A stretch of 64,000 nucleotides of DNA from Limosilactobacillus sp. WILCCON 0051 (GTDB lineage: Bacteria; Bacillota; Bacilli; Lactobacillales; Lactobacillaceae). Where the stretch lies: contig NZ_CP154878.1 in the NCBI RefSeq assembly GCF_039955095.1, forward strand, positions 248,001-312,000, given 5' to 3'. Both the position numbers and the translations under genes were made by a program. The notes under the pieces are model-generated. The model was not told the DNA's origin. It saw only the letters and a list, made by a program, of their open reading frames with translations, and made no database searches. This document shows, piece by piece, positions 40,391 to 49,451 of this stretch (position 1 is its first letter; each line of letters starts with the position of its first letter).

Positions 40391-41890
40391 TTGTCAAAAA
40401 ACGAAATTCGGGTTCGCTATGCGCCTAGCCCGACTGGACACCTGCACATTGGTAACGCACGGACGGCGCTGTTCAACTACCTGTTCGCACGTCACTACCA
40501 TGGTAAATTCATCATTCGGATTGAGGATACTGATACGAAGCGTAACATCGCGGATGGCGAACGCAGTCAGCTGGACAATCTGAAGTGGATGGGACTGGAC
40601 TGGGATGAAGGTCCTGACATCGGTGGCGACTATGGTCCATATCGTCAATCAGAACGCAAGGACATTTATGAAAAGTATGTTCAGGAACTGATGGACAAGG
40701 ACCTGGCCTACAAGTCCTACATGACCGAAGATGAGCTGGCTGAACAACGGGAACGGCAAAAAGCGGCTCACCAGATGCCTCATTACGAATATGAATATGC
40801 TGGCATGACTGATGAAGAAATCAAGCAGGCGCAAGCAGATGCTGAAGCAAAAGGTCTAAAACCGGTTATTCGTTTCCGCGTGCCAAAGGATCACACGTAT
40901 GCTTGGGATGATATCGTTAAAGGGCCATTGTCATTTGACTCGGCTTCAGTTGGCGGCGACTTTGTCATTATGAAGCGTGATGGCATGCCAACCTACAACT
41001 TTGCCGTAGTCGTTGATGATCATCTGATGAAGATCAGCCACGTCTTCCGTGGGGATGATCATGTTTCCAACACGCCAAAGCAGATGATGATCTACGAAGC
41101 TTTAGGCTGGGAAGCACCAAAGTTTGGTCACATGGCGCTGATCATCAACAACGAAACGGGTAAGAAGCTCTCCAAGCGTGATGAATCCGTGCTGCAGTTT
41201 ATCGAACAGTACCGCGACCTGGGATATCTGCCAGAAGCCATGGACAACTTTATTATTCTGCTGGGCTGGTCACCAGTTGGCGAAGACGAGATCTTCTCAC
41301 TTAAAGAATTCGTCAAGATGTATGATGAAACGCGTCTGTCCAAGTCGCCAGCTGCCTTTGACCGCAAGAAGCTGCGCTGGATCAATAACCAATACATGAA
41401 GAATTCCGACGTGGATGAAGTCTTTAATGTTGCCATGCCGCTTTTGATCAATGCCGGCTTGATTGAAAAACATGCTGATCCGTACAAGATCGAATGGATG
41501 CGGCGGATCGTTGAAATCTTCAAGCGGGAAATCTCTTATGGTGAAGAAATTCTTCAATATGCTAAGCCATTTGTCGAAGAACCACAGATCCTGACTGACG
41601 AAGCCAAAGAAGAAATGAGTGCTGAAACGGTTGCCGTCGTGCTGCGCGATTTCCGTGACAAGATTGCTGCCTTGGACTTTATGGATGCCACATCCATTCT
41701 GCGCTGCATCAAAGGCGTGCAGAACGATACCAAGGTTAAGGGACGTAAGCTGTGGATGCCGCTGCGGATCGCGATCACGCATGAAACTCACGGCCCACAA
41801 CTGCCGGAAAGCATTGAACTGATTGGTCAAAAGACTACGCTGGCTCGTCTGGACGACATGATCGACCGAGTAGAGAACGGCAAGCTTTAA
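40391..41890 (+). CDS. gltX: Glutamyl-tRNA synthetase
   Basis: Charges tRNA-Glu, and in organisms without GlnRS also tRNA-Gln for later amidation. 499 residues. Class I signatures: [20 protein letters not shown] (HIGN, ~8-27) and KLSKRDESV (~257-265, KMSKS equivalent). C-terminal anticodon-binding helices follow from ~330. TTG start with GAAAGAGGCGG before it. Ends at a strong terminator. Confidence 0.97.
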   Translation: MSKNEIRVRYAPSPTGHLHIGNARTALFNYLFARHYHGKFIIRIEDTDTKRNIADGERSQLDNLKWMGLDWDEGPDIGGDYGPYRQSERKDIYEKYVQELMDKDLAYKSYMTEDELAEQRERQKAAHQMPHYEYEYAGMTDEEIKQAQADAEAKGLKPVIRFRVPKDHTYAWDDIVKGPLSFDSASVGGDFVIMKRDGMPTYNFAVVVDDHLMKISHVFRGDDHVSNTPKQMMIYEALGWEAPKFGHMALIINNETGKKLSKRDESVLQFIEQYRDLGYLPEAMDNFIILLGWSPVGEDEIFSLKEFVKMYDETRLSKSPAAFDRKKLRWINNQYMKNSDVDEVFNVAMPLLINAGLIEKHADPYKIEWMRRIVEIFKREISYGEEILQYAKPFVEEPQILTDEAKEEMSAETVAVVLRDFRDKIAALDFMDATSILRCIKGVQNDTKVKGRKLWMPLRIAITHETHGPQLPESIELIGQKTTLARLDDMIDRVENGKL

Positions 41891-41932
41891 GATTTTGATG
41901 ACTGACGACCAATTTGGCGTTAAATCAAACTA

Positions 41933-41978
41933 AAAATGGGATCCGATATTCGGCTTGACCGAATCAGGATCCCATTTT
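41933..41978 (+). terminator. Terminator of gltX
   Basis: Long stem aaaatgggatcc/ggatcccatttt with an inner attcgg/ccgaat step. Confidence 0.9.
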
Positions 41979-42034
41979 GTTTGACTTGAATGTTTGGATA
42001 ATTCAAGATGATGCGAGGTCAAAAGGAGGAAGAC

Positions 42035-42643
42035 ATGCGAATCACTCCCGCACAAAACGATGCGCTGCAGATGCTGGCAGCCTTGGCGACCTTGATCTTT
42101 ATGAGCTGGTCTTTAAAATACTGGCCGGCTTTTTATCGTTTGGATCAAAGACTGCATGATCAGATACCTAATCGGCAAAACAGTTCTTTTTGGCGCGGTG
42201 TGGCTTGGATTGGTCAGCCTAAGCTCACGGTCGGCTATGCGTTTGTCTTAGCCGGTGTTTTATGGCTGACTGATGATTTAATCACGGCGTTTTGGGCCTT
42301 GGCAACTCTGGGCAGCCTGGACGCACTGGGGATTGGCGTTAAATTGTATTTTAAGCGCAAGCGGCCTGACCAGCATCTGCCAGGCGACGATGGCTATAGC
42401 TTTCCCAGTGGACATGTTTTGGGAACGACGGTTTTGGTGCTGATGATCTGGGCACTTTGGCCGACGCCATGGACAGGAAGCTTAGGCCTGGTTTGGCTAA
42501 TGTTGGTTGCGGCATCCAGATTGGTCTTAAGAGCTCACTATCCAAGCGATGTCTTCAGTACGATGGTGATGGCTGCCGGCTGGGTGGCGCTGTTAAGAAG
42601 ATTGTATGCACCATTGGCTGAGCTGGTGACCAGGCTGTTTTAG
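42035..42643 (+). CDS. PAP2-family membrane phosphatase
   Basis: 202 residues, five to six TM segments. Complete lipid phosphatase signature: KRKRPDQ (~112-118), SFPSGHVLG (~128-136) and SRLVLRAHYPSD (~167-178). Candidates are undecaprenyl-pyrophosphate or phosphatidylglycerol-phosphate phosphatase; not resolvable. ATG at 42035, six bases after AAGGAGGA; the upstream ATG at 42008 lacks a site. It interrupts the usual gltX-cysS neighbourhood. A second PAP2 gene lies at 54964. No plus-strand terminator follows. Confidence 0.88.
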   Translation: MRITPAQNDALQMLAALATLIFMSWSLKYWPAFYRLDQRLHDQIPNRQNSSFWRGVAWIGQPKLTVGYAFVLAGVLWLTDDLITAFWALATLGSLDALGIGVKLYFKRKRPDQHLPGDDGYSFPSGHVLGTTVLVLMIWALWPTPWTGSLGLVWLMLVAASRLVLRAHYPSDVFSTMVMAAGWVALLRRLYAPLAELVTRLF

Positions 42644-42650
42644 CATTAGG

Positions 42651-42760
42651 CAAAAGAAAAAGCAGCGGCCGGGGGAGCCACTGCTTGAGGAGTATTACGA
42701 AGATCTTGGGGGAGATTTCGTAAAAATGTGTATTTTTCGGTTACTATTGGGAGGAGTAAT
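42651..42760 (-). ncRNA. Candidate small RNA with C-rich hairpin loops
   Basis: Read on the minus strand: hairpin ttact/agtaa with loop cctcccaat (42741-42759); AT-rich hairpin aaaaat/attttt (42722-42737); hairpin acgaaatct/agatcttcgt with loop ccccca (42697-42721); spacer with cctca; terminator hairpin agcagtggc/gccgctgct with loop tcccccg (42661-42685) and tail ttttcttttg (42660-42651). No minus-strand gene exists upstream that this terminator could serve. -10-like TATTAT at 42772-42767; -35 is weak. Three C-rich loops complementary to Shine-Dalgarno sequences are typical of base-pairing sRNAs of Gram-positive bacteria (RsaE/RoxS, LhrC). The family is not recognised. Confidence 0.6.
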
Positions 42761-42958
42761 TGAAAAATAATAGGTTTCGGTTAAATTGATTGCAGCCAAG
42801 CTATCTCGTTTGACTACATCTGTAATATTAGCACCCTTTTATGAAAAAAGTATGAACAAAGACTTAACAATTTATTTTTAATGCGCCAACCAGGAATCGC
42901 AGTGAATTGTGGTAAAATACTGTTATTGCAATTACTTTTAAAGGAGGATTACAGCGTT
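42761..42958. other. AT-rich intergenic stretch upstream of cysS
   Basis: About 200 bp. Contains the presumed sRNA promoter (minus strand, near 42767-42795) and a TAAAAT box (42913-42918) that may serve cysS. No T-box features (no GGTGG-CCGCG block) are present, so cysS is not T-box controlled here. Confidence 0.5.
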
Positions 42959-44371
42959 ATGTTGACTATTTATAATACGCTTACCCGTAAAAAAGAAGAA
43001 TTTAAGCCTTTGCACCCTGGAGTTGTTAACATGTACGTCTGTGGTCCCACGGTCTACAACTATATCCATATCGGCAACGCGCGCAGTGCCATTGCCTTTG
43101 ATACCGTACGCCGCTATTTGGAGTTCAAAGGCTATCAAGTCAATTACGTCTCTAACTTTACCGATGTTGACGACAAAATGATCAAGGCAGCTGCAGAACA
43201 GGGCATTACGGTTCCACAGCTGGCCGACAAGTTTATCAAGGCCTTTATGGAAGATACGGCCGCTTTAAATATTGAACCAGCTACCAAGCGACCGCGCGCG
43301 ACAGAAAGCATTCCTGAAATCATTGACTTTATCAAGGTCTTGATTGAAAAAGACTATGCTTATGTCAAAGATGGCAACGTTTATTATCGGACGCGCAAGT
43401 TTAAGCATTATGGCGCGCTTTCCGGACAGTCGATCAATGATTTGGAAACTGGCGCCAGTGAGCATATTACAGCTGAAGAGATTCAGCAAAAAGAGGATCC
43501 TTTAGACTTTGCGCTTTGGAAAGCTGCCAAACCAGGTGAGATCAACTGGGATTCGCCATGGGGGCAGGGACGGCCTGGCTGGCATATTGAATGCTCAGTC
43601 ATGTCAACGCGCTACCTAGGCAAAACGATTGATATTCATGCAGGAGGTCAGGATCTGCAGTTTCCGCACCATGAAAATGAGATTGCGCAAAGCGAGGCGG
43701 AGACTGGTCAGCAGTTCGTCCGCTATTGGATGCACAATGGCTTTGTCACGATTGGCAAGGACAATGAAAAAATGAGCAAGTCACTGCATAACTTCATTAC
43801 GGTGCATGACATCATCAAGCATGTTGATCCGCAGGTGCTGCGCTTCTTTATGGCAACCACTCAGTATCGGCGGCCAATTCAATATAGCGAGGCCAATCTG
43901 CAGGATGCACAAAACAATCTGGAACATATCCGCAACACCTATGACAACCTGACCTATCGCCAGCGCGATGCTCAAGATGGCAATGACGATGAAGTTGCCC
44001 AGCGAGTAGCGGCGTTTACGCAGCAGTTTATTACGGCAATGGATGATGACATTAACGTCCAAAACGGGATTGCTACGGTCTATGAGCTGGTCAAATATGC
44101 CAACGTCTATGCCCAAAAGCCGGTTGTTAAGGCTGAGGCGCTCAAGACGCTTAAACAGGAGCTGGAAACGCTGCTGGGGATCTTTGGCGTACGTTTGGAA
44201 ACGTCTAATTGCGAAATTGATGATCAAGCTATCAAAGATCTGATCAGCAAGCGTAATCAGGCACGGGCTGCTAAGAACTTTGCCTTAAGCGATCAGATTC
44301 GCGATGAGTTAAAAGCGCAGGGGATTATTCTAGAAGATACCCCGCAAGGAACGCGCTACAGAAAGGAATAA
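42959..44371 (+). CDS. cysS: Cysteinyl-tRNA synthetase
   Basis: 470 residues, class I. Zinc ligands in [10 protein letters not shown] (~Cys 27), HIECSVMS and [19 protein letters not shown] (~220-240); [10 protein letters not shown] (HIGN, ~37) and KMSKSLHNF (KMSKS, ~268). ATG at 42959 ([15 protein letters not shown]), about ten bases after AAGGAGGA. The longer frame from 42881 is rejected because it includes that site and the promoter. One base separates its stop from mrnC. Confidence 0.97.
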   Translation: MLTIYNTLTRKKEEFKPLHPGVVNMYVCGPTVYNYIHIGNARSAIAFDTVRRYLEFKGYQVNYVSNFTDVDDKMIKAAAEQGITVPQLADKFIKAFMEDTAALNIEPATKRPRATESIPEIIDFIKVLIEKDYAYVKDGNVYYRTRKFKHYGALSGQSINDLETGASEHITAEEIQQKEDPLDFALWKAAKPGEINWDSPWGQGRPGWHIECSVMSTRYLGKTIDIHAGGQDLQFPHHENEIAQSEAETGQQFVRYWMHNGFVTIGKDNEKMSKSLHNFITVHDIIKHVDPQVLRFFMATTQYRRPIQYSEANLQDAQNNLEHIRNTYDNLTYRQRDAQDGNDDEVAQRVAAFTQQFITAMDDDINVQNGIATVYELVKYANVYAQKPVVKAEALKTLKQELETLLGIFGVRLETSNCEIDDQAIKDLISKRNQARAAKNFALSDQIRDELKAQGIILEDTPQGTRYRKE

Positions 44372-44372
44372 A

Positions 44373-44786
44373 ATGGAAAAAGCCGACTATCAGCAATTAA
44401 ATGGTATTGCCCTGGCTTATCTGGGGGATGCCGTCTATGAGGTATTTATTCGTCAACATCTATTGGCACTGGGAATGAGCAAGCCCAATCGTTTGCAGCA
44501 TCAAGCCACCCACTATGTCTCGGCCAAGGCGCAGGCTGCTTTGATTGAGCTGATGAAGGCCGATGATCTCTTGACTGAGGACGAATGGAGCTATTTTAAG
44601 CGTGGCCGCAATGCCAACAGCTATACTCATGCCAAGCACACCTCGGTTCTGACGTATCGCATGTCAACTGGATTTGAAGCCTTATTTGGCTATCTGCAGC
44701 TGTCAGGGCAGTCTGAACGAATCAATGAATTGGCGCAATGGTGCATTAAGCAAGTAGAGGCAGGAAGAACAAAACATGAAGACTGA
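44373..44786 (+). CDS. mrnC: Mini-ribonuclease III
   Basis: 137 residues. RNase III catalytic domain without a double-stranded RNA-binding domain; matures 23S rRNA ends in Bacillus. Motif [17 protein letters not shown] (~11-27; catalytic Asp) and [13 protein letters not shown] (~75-87). Translationally coupled to cysS and rlmB (11-base overlap with rlmB). Confidence 0.95.
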   Translation: MEKADYQQLNGIALAYLGDAVYEVFIRQHLLALGMSKPNRLQHQATHYVSAKAQAALIELMKADDLLTEDEWSYFKRGRNANSYTHAKHTSVLTYRMSTGFEALFGYLQLSGQSERINELAQWCIKQVEAGRTKHED

Positions 44787-45522
44787 TGAACCAGAATTTA
44801 TTATTGGCCGTCACCCAGCAGTAATGGCGCTGAAATCTGATCAAGAAATCAACAAGGTTTTCATTCAAAAGGACTTGAAAGCCGATATTATTGGTCAGAT
44901 CGTCAAGCTGGCTAAGGAGCGGCATTTGGTGATTTCAAACGTCCCTAAGAACAAGCTGGACCAAATGACCAATCATCAAAATCACCAGGGGGTTGCGCTG
45001 GCAATTGCGGCTTACCGGTATGCAACGATTGACGATCTGTTTGCCAACGCCGAAAAACATGACGAGGCACCGTTTTTCTTGATTTTAGACGAGCTGGCAG
45101 ATCCGCATAATCTGGGTTCAATTCTTAGAACGGCTGACGCAGCGGGAGTTCATGGTCTGATCATTCCTAAGCGGCGTTCTGTTGGTTTGACCTCAGTCGT
45201 TGCCAAAACGTCAACCGGAGCAATTGAGCATGTTCCTGTAGCGCGGGTAACCAATCTGGTACAAACGGCCAATGAGCTGAAAGAACGCGGACTGTGGCTG
45301 TTTGGCACGGATATGCAGGGGACCGATTACCGTCGCTGGGATGCTAAGGGCCCAGTTGCCTTGGTAATTGGCAATGAAGGAAAAGGGATTTCGCCGCTGC
45401 TGAAAAAAACATGTGATGAAATGCTGACGATTCCAATGATTGGCCATGTTCAAAGTCTGAATGCCAGTGTCGCAGCCAGTCTTTTGATCTACCAAGGCTT
45501 TAATTCGCGTCATCCGCTTTAA
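44776..45522 (+). CDS. rlmB: 23S rRNA (guanosine-2'-O-)-methyltransferase RlmB
   Basis: 248 residues, SPOUT (TrmH/SpoU) family; methylates G2251 of 23S rRNA. N-terminal L30e-like domain (~1-75, [11 protein letters not shown]), then the knotted catalytic domain with [20 protein letters not shown] (~107-126), [13 protein letters not shown] (~195-207) and [17 protein letters not shown] (~217-233). Overlaps mrnC by 11 bases. In many Firmicutes yacP/rae1 and sigH follow; here two other genes intervene. Confidence 0.96.
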   Translation: MKTDEPEFIIGRHPAVMALKSDQEINKVFIQKDLKADIIGQIVKLAKERHLVISNVPKNKLDQMTNHQNHQGVALAIAAYRYATIDDLFANAEKHDEAPFFLILDELADPHNLGSILRTADAAGVHGLIIPKRRSVGLTSVVAKTSTGAIEHVPVARVTNLVQTANELKERGLWLFGTDMQGTDYRRWDAKGPVALVIGNEGKGISPLLKKTCDEMLTIPMIGHVQSLNASVAASLLIYQGFNSRHPL

Positions 45523-45529
45523 AATCATG

Positions 45530-45563
45530 CCGCAGTGTTGGCTGACACTGCGGTTTTATTTTT
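45530..45563 (+). terminator. Terminator of cysS-mrnC-rlmB
   Basis: Stem ccgcagtgt/acactgcgg plus T-rich tail. Confidence 0.88.
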
Positions 45564-45588
45564 ATTGAAAAATTGAGGTGATTATTTT

Positions 45589-46884
45589 ATGAAACGACGC
45601 AGACTGGTAGTAATTTCGCTCGATTCAATGGGGTTTCGCGATCTAAACGAGCTGCGCGAGCTGACACCGAATCTGGCACGCTTAATTGAACAGGGAACCT
45701 GGGTTAAAAAGGTTCGGGGAATCTTTCCGACTTTGACCTATCCATCGCACACGTCGATCATTACTGGCCAATATCCGGCAGTTCATGGAATCGTCAACAA
45801 TACCAAGCTGCAGCCGACCAGGCAGTCGCCAGATTGGTATTGGTATCAGCGAAAAGAAATCAAGGCTGCAACGCTTTATGACGTTGCCCATTCTGCGGGA
45901 CTGAAGACAGCAGCCTTTTTATGGCCGGTAACTGCTGGCAGCCGAATCGACTGGAACGTAGCTGAGATTTTTCCCAATCGAATCTGGACCAATCAGGTAT
46001 TGGTCTCATTAAAAGCCAGTTCACCATGGTTTTTGTATCAGATGAATCATAAATTCGGTCATTTGCGCAAAGGAATCAAGCAGCCCTGGCTGGATGATTT
46101 TGTGACGGCAATGGCATCCTGGACGTTAAAACACAAAAAGCCGGATCTAACCTTGATTCATCTGGTCGACATGGACAGTATGCGGCATCGCTATGGCGTA
46201 AGATCAGATCAAGCCAAACAGGCACTGCAGCGCTTGGATCAAAGAGTCGGTCAGCTGATTCAGGCAACTAAGGATGCTGGAACGTTTGAACAAACCAATT
46301 TTGTCTGTCTTGGCGATCATTATCAGATTGACGTCAGCCAGATGATCCACCTTAATACGCTGTTTGCTAAAAAAGGATGGCTGACTCCGATCAAGAACCA
46401 GCAAACCTTTAAAAACAATTGGCGGGTAATGGCCAAAACCTGCGATGGCGAAACTTACGTCTACGTGCGGCCAGGAATCGATCACGATGAGGTCAGACGA
46501 GAAATTGCTGGGATTAAGGGAATTGAAAAGATCTATGACAGTGCTCAGGCGGTTAAACTGGGGGCTGATCCGCGCTGTACGTTTTTGGTTGAGGCCAAAG
46601 CCGGTTGGTACTTTACTGATGAGGCCCAGCGTCCGGCAGTCGTTGAATCGGTCTTGCCGTCAATGATGGGCAAAAGCGACCGCTACCGTGGCGTGCATGG
46701 CTATGGGGCTGATAAGCCAGACTATTTTACGACCGCCGTTTTTTATGGACCGGATATCAAAAAAGGAGCCTGGGTTGAGCACGCCGATTTGGTAGATGAA
46801 GGGCCGACGTTTGCTGAGCTGCTTGGCTTAAGCTATCCCAGACCAACTGCCGGCAAGCCGATCAAAGGAATTTTAAGGAAGTGA
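45589..46884 (+). CDS. Nucleotide pyrophosphatase/phosphodiesterase-type alkaline phosphatase family protein
   Basis: 431 residues, no signal peptide. Alkaline-phosphatase fold: metal ligand in VVISLDSMGF (~8-17), nucleophile Thr in FPTLTYPSHTSIITG (~46-60), PAVHGIVNN (~64), VDMDSMRHRYG (~184-194) and CLGDHYQID (~238). This matches the type I phosphodiesterase/ENPP group; the physiological substrate is unknown. ATG start after TTGAGGTG. Three bases from the next MFS gene, so the two form an operon, inserted in the rlmB-sigH interval. Confidence 0.88.
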   Translation: MKRRRLVVISLDSMGFRDLNELRELTPNLARLIEQGTWVKKVRGIFPTLTYPSHTSIITGQYPAVHGIVNNTKLQPTRQSPDWYWYQRKEIKAATLYDVAHSAGLKTAAFLWPVTAGSRIDWNVAEIFPNRIWTNQVLVSLKASSPWFLYQMNHKFGHLRKGIKQPWLDDFVTAMASWTLKHKKPDLTLIHLVDMDSMRHRYGVRSDQAKQALQRLDQRVGQLIQATKDAGTFEQTNFVCLGDHYQIDVSQMIHLNTLFAKKGWLTPIKNQQTFKNNWRVMAKTCDGETYVYVRPGIDHDEVRREIAGIKGIEKIYDSAQAVKLGADPRCTFLVEAKAGWYFTDEAQRPAVVESVLPSMMGKSDRYRGVHGYGADKPDYFTTAVFYGPDIKKGAWVEHADLVDEGPTFAELLGLSYPRPTAGKPIKGILRK

Positions 46885-46887
46885 AAC

Positions 46888-48126
46888 ATGAAATTTAACA
46901 AACAGCAGTGGCAATGGATCTTTTATGACTGGGCAAATTCAGGCTATGGCATTTTGGTCGTAACCGCGGTCCTGCCAGTATATTTTAAAGCGGTTGCTCA
47001 CCAAAATGGGGTCTCAGCCGCGCTCTCAACGGCATTATGGGGATATGCCAACAGCGCGGGAACTTTGGTCGTTTCGCTTTTAGCACCTTTTTTGGGAGCA
47101 ATGGCGGATTATCCTTATGCCAAACGACGCTGGCTGAACTGGTTTGCTGGCTTGGGCATCATTATGACGATGATTCTGGGGATTTTATCGCCAAATGCCT
47201 GGCAATGGCTGCTGATCGTTTATGTCTTATCAGCAATCGGCTATTCAGGCGGCAACCTTTTTTATGACAGCTTTTTGACCGATGTGGCCGATTATCGTCA
47301 AATCGATGCTCTGTCATCAACTGGGTATGGCATGGGGTATCTGGGCGGCGTCATGGCTTTTTTGATCTTTTTGACAGTTGAGCTGGGTCATGGCTTTGGC
47401 TGGCTGAACGATTATGGAATTGCGCGCTTCAGCTTTATCTTGGCTGGCCTTTGGTGGATCATTTTTGGCATGCCGTTTCTAAAAAATGCTCATCAGCGCT
47501 ATAGCGTGCCAAAAGAACAAAAACCGATTGCTGCCAGTTTTGCCCGCGTGATAAAAACCATGCGGCATATTCGGCAATATCGAGCCGCGTTTTGGTTTTT
47601 GGTTGCATACTTCTTTTATATTGACGGCGTCGATACGATTTTTACGATGGCAACCTCAATTGGATCTGATATGGGAATCAATACTACCATGCTGATGATC
47701 GTTTTATTGGTCGTACAGCTGATTGCCTTTCCGTTCTCAATCTGGTACGGCTGGCTGGCCAATCGCACTTCAACGCGGCGGGCTTTATTGCTGGGAATCT
47801 GCGTCTACTTGTTTATTTGTCTACAGGCTCTGCACTTGAAGACGCTGCGTGATTTTTGGATTCTGGCGGTTTTGGTTGGTACCAGTCAGGGTGGGATTCA
47901 AGCATTGAGCCGTTCTTATTTTGGCAAGTTGATTCCTAAAGAAAACAGCAGCGAGTTTTTTGGCTTTTACAATATTTTGGGGAAGTTTTCAGCAATTATT
48001 GGTCCTGTTTTGGTTGGACTCGTTACGCAGCTGACGGGCGAGTCAACCAAGGGAGCTGCCTCATTGGCTGTCTTATTTGCGGTGGGTCTTTTGATCTTTT
48101 TGAGACTGCCTGCACCTTCAGATTAG
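46888..48126 (+). CDS. MFS transporter, UMF1 (Atg22-like) family
   Basis: 412 residues, twelve TM segments. The family's N-terminal signature WIFYDWANSGYGILV (~10-24), GGNLFYDSFLTDVA (~120-133) and QGGIQALSRSYFGKLIPKE (~332-350) identify the UMF1 group, related to vacuolar amino acid exporters. The substrate is unproven. Starts three bases after the phosphodiesterase stop with AAGGAAG. The coupling hints that the enzyme's product or substrate is the cargo, but this is inference. Confidence 0.9.
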   Translation: MKFNKQQWQWIFYDWANSGYGILVVTAVLPVYFKAVAHQNGVSAALSTALWGYANSAGTLVVSLLAPFLGAMADYPYAKRRWLNWFAGLGIIMTMILGILSPNAWQWLLIVYVLSAIGYSGGNLFYDSFLTDVADYRQIDALSSTGYGMGYLGGVMAFLIFLTVELGHGFGWLNDYGIARFSFILAGLWWIIFGMPFLKNAHQRYSVPKEQKPIAASFARVIKTMRHIRQYRAAFWFLVAYFFYIDGVDTIFTMATSIGSDMGINTTMLMIVLLVVQLIAFPFSIWYGWLANRTSTRRALLLGICVYLFICLQALHLKTLRDFWILAVLVGTSQGGIQALSRSYFGKLIPKENSSEFFGFYNILGKFSAIIGPVLVGLVTQLTGESTKGAASLAVLFAVGLLIFLRLPAPSD

Positions 48127-48141
48127 CTTAGCTTTCTATTT

Positions 48142-48208
48142 ATAAGTAAAAACGGTATGGATGTAAATATATGAAAGTATATTTACTCCTTGTAACCGTT
48201 TTACTTAT
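48142..48208. repeat. Large two-step palindrome (cruciform) upstream of sigH-like gene
   Basis: Outer arms ataagtaaaaacggt (48142-48156) and accgttttacttat (48195-48208); inner perfect arms gtaaatata (48163-48171) and tatatttac (48178-48186) with a six-base loop. No T-run follows, so it is not a standard terminator. Confidence 0.75.
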
Positions 48209-48353
48209 CATGTATATTAAAAATAACAAGCAGGGGTGCAGACCTTAGACGGAAATCGCCGGAGCAATGCATCAGGTAAAGATGCACTGCTTTTCTATCA
48301 GTTTACTGATCAGTCAAGGCAACCCGAATCCATTTGCTAACGAGAGGAAGAAA

Positions 48354-48935
48354 ATGACGAAAGCGAGAATCGGTGACGCTGATTTTCTAGCGTCAGCCGC
48401 TGAAAAAGCAATTTTACGCGAAGCAAAAAGTGGCAATCCACTGGCAATTCAAAAACTGTTCGTTAGTTATCAAAGGCTTTTTTGCTATGCATGGCAAAAA
48501 TATCATCCAGCTGATCTGTCTTTGCATGATTGGCTTTCAAATATGTATCAGCTGCTTTATCAGGTCGTTTTGCATTATGATGATCAAAAGAATGCATCGT
48601 TTGGCCACTATCTCTATCGTTCTTTGGAAAACTTTGCCAAGGGACAGTATCGCAAGTGTCGTGCCCAAAAGAGAATTCCGGCAGACTGTCTGGTGAGTCT
48701 GAGTGATCAGCTGCCAATCGCCAGTCAAGAGTCAATGGAGGAACGAATCTATTGTCGTTTGATTTTTGAAAACTTTTTAGATTACGATCTTTCGAATTTT
48801 GAACGTGAGGTTTTAGTAGCCAGTCTGTTTATGGACATGCCGGCACTGTGCAAAAAGTTCGGCTGTCATCGGCGGACGATTCAATCGGCTTTATCACGGT
48901 GTCGAAAGAAATTGATTTTGGCTTTGCGGGCTTAA
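48354..48935 (+). CDS. sigH: Sigma-70 family factor, SigH/ComX-like
   Basis: 193 residues. Region 2-like part (~20-95; AIQKLFVSYQRLFCYAWQKY) and a C-terminal region 4 helix-turn-helix (ALCKKFGCHRRTIQSALSRC ~165-184), no region 3. Position immediately upstream of rpmG-secE-nusG is that of sigH in Bacillus and comX/sigX-like genes in lactobacilli, where it is linked to competence. ATG at 48354 behind GAGAGGAAG; the frame upstream is open to 48267 but has no site. A weak hairpin (gcaatgcatc/gatgcactgc, 48272-48297, then tttt) lies in its leader and may attenuate it. Confidence 0.85.
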   Translation: MTKARIGDADFLASAAEKAILREAKSGNPLAIQKLFVSYQRLFCYAWQKYHPADLSLHDWLSNMYQLLYQVVLHYDDQKNASFGHYLYRSLENFAKGQYRKCRAQKRIPADCLVSLSDQLPIASQESMEERIYCRLIFENFLDYDLSNFEREVLVASLFMDMPALCKKFGCHRRTIQSALSRCRKKLILALRA

Positions 48936-48995
48936 GTGAGTTGCTTTTATACCTGGGTCCATGATAGGCTAGACAGGTAAAATTGGAGGCATCAG

Positions 48996-49145
48996 ATGAC
49001 TCAGAAAAAAGCGGCACTGGAATGTACCAAATGCGGTGCGCGCAACTACACGATAACGGTCAAGCCTGATCGTGAATCGCGTCTGGAACTAAGCAAGTTC
49101 TGCAAGCACTGTGGTGAATATACTTTGCATCGAGAAACAAAATAA
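48996..49145 (+). CDS. rpmG: 50S ribosomal protein L33
   Basis: 49 residues ([20 protein letters not shown]...). Zinc-binding form with two CxxC pairs (CTKC and CKHC). ATG preceded by TTGGAGGC. Followed 12 bp later by secE. Part of the conserved rpmG-secE-nusG block. Confidence 0.97.
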   Translation: MTQKKAALECTKCGARNYTITVKPDRESRLELSKFCKHCGEYTLHRETK

Positions 49146-49157
49146 GGGACGATTTCA

Positions 49158-49337
49158 ATGAAACTTACAAAATTCGTAAAGAGCGTCAATGCTGAAATGC
49201 ATAAGGTAGTCTGGCCAACTGCTAAAGAAACGCGGCGGGACACGACTACGGTAGTTTCGCTGACGATTTTCTTTATTATCTTTTTTGCGATTATTGACTG
49301 GCTGCTGCACCAGTTCATGCTGCTGATTGTTGGCTAA
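49158..49337 (+). CDS. secE: Preprotein translocase subunit SecE
   Basis: 59 residues. Amphipathic N-terminal helix (FVKSVNAEMHKVVWPTAKE) and one C-terminal TM (~34-58), the minimal Gram-positive SecE. It clamps SecY in the export channel. The ribosome binding site is AAGGGACG. Confidence 0.96.
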   Translation: MKLTKFVKSVNAEMHKVVWPTAKETRRDTTTVVSLTIFFIIFFAIIDWLLHQFMLLIVG

Positions 49338-49340
49338 TTA

Positions 49341-49370
49341 TTGGTCAAATCGCACAGAATCTGGTATACT
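49341..49370 (+). promoter_or_regulatory. Promoter of nusG
   Basis: TTGGTC (49341-49346), 18 bp, TATACT (49365-49370). Confidence 0.65.
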
Positions 49371-49386
49371 GCTGTTTGGTTAAGGA

Positions 49387-49413
49387 GACTTCGCTTTAGG
49401 CGGGGTTTTTTAT
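49387..49413 (+). terminator. Hairpin with T-run in the nusG leader
   Basis: Stem gacttcgc/gcggggtt (three G-U) followed by six T. It lies between the promoter and nusG, so it is either the end of the rpmG-secE transcript or an attenuator of nusG. Confidence 0.5.
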
Positions 49414-49451
49414 TTTGAACTTTTTTGGTTTTACAAAAATGGAGGAACAAC

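Noticed and set aside
42881..42958. N-terminal extension of cysS (26 codons)
   Set aside because: It contains the promoter-like box and the AAGGAGGA site for the later ATG, and CysS proteins start near MLTIYNT.
48267..48353. N-terminal extension of the sigma factor
   Set aside because: No ribosome binding site before 48267; GAGAGGAAG precedes the ATG at 48354.
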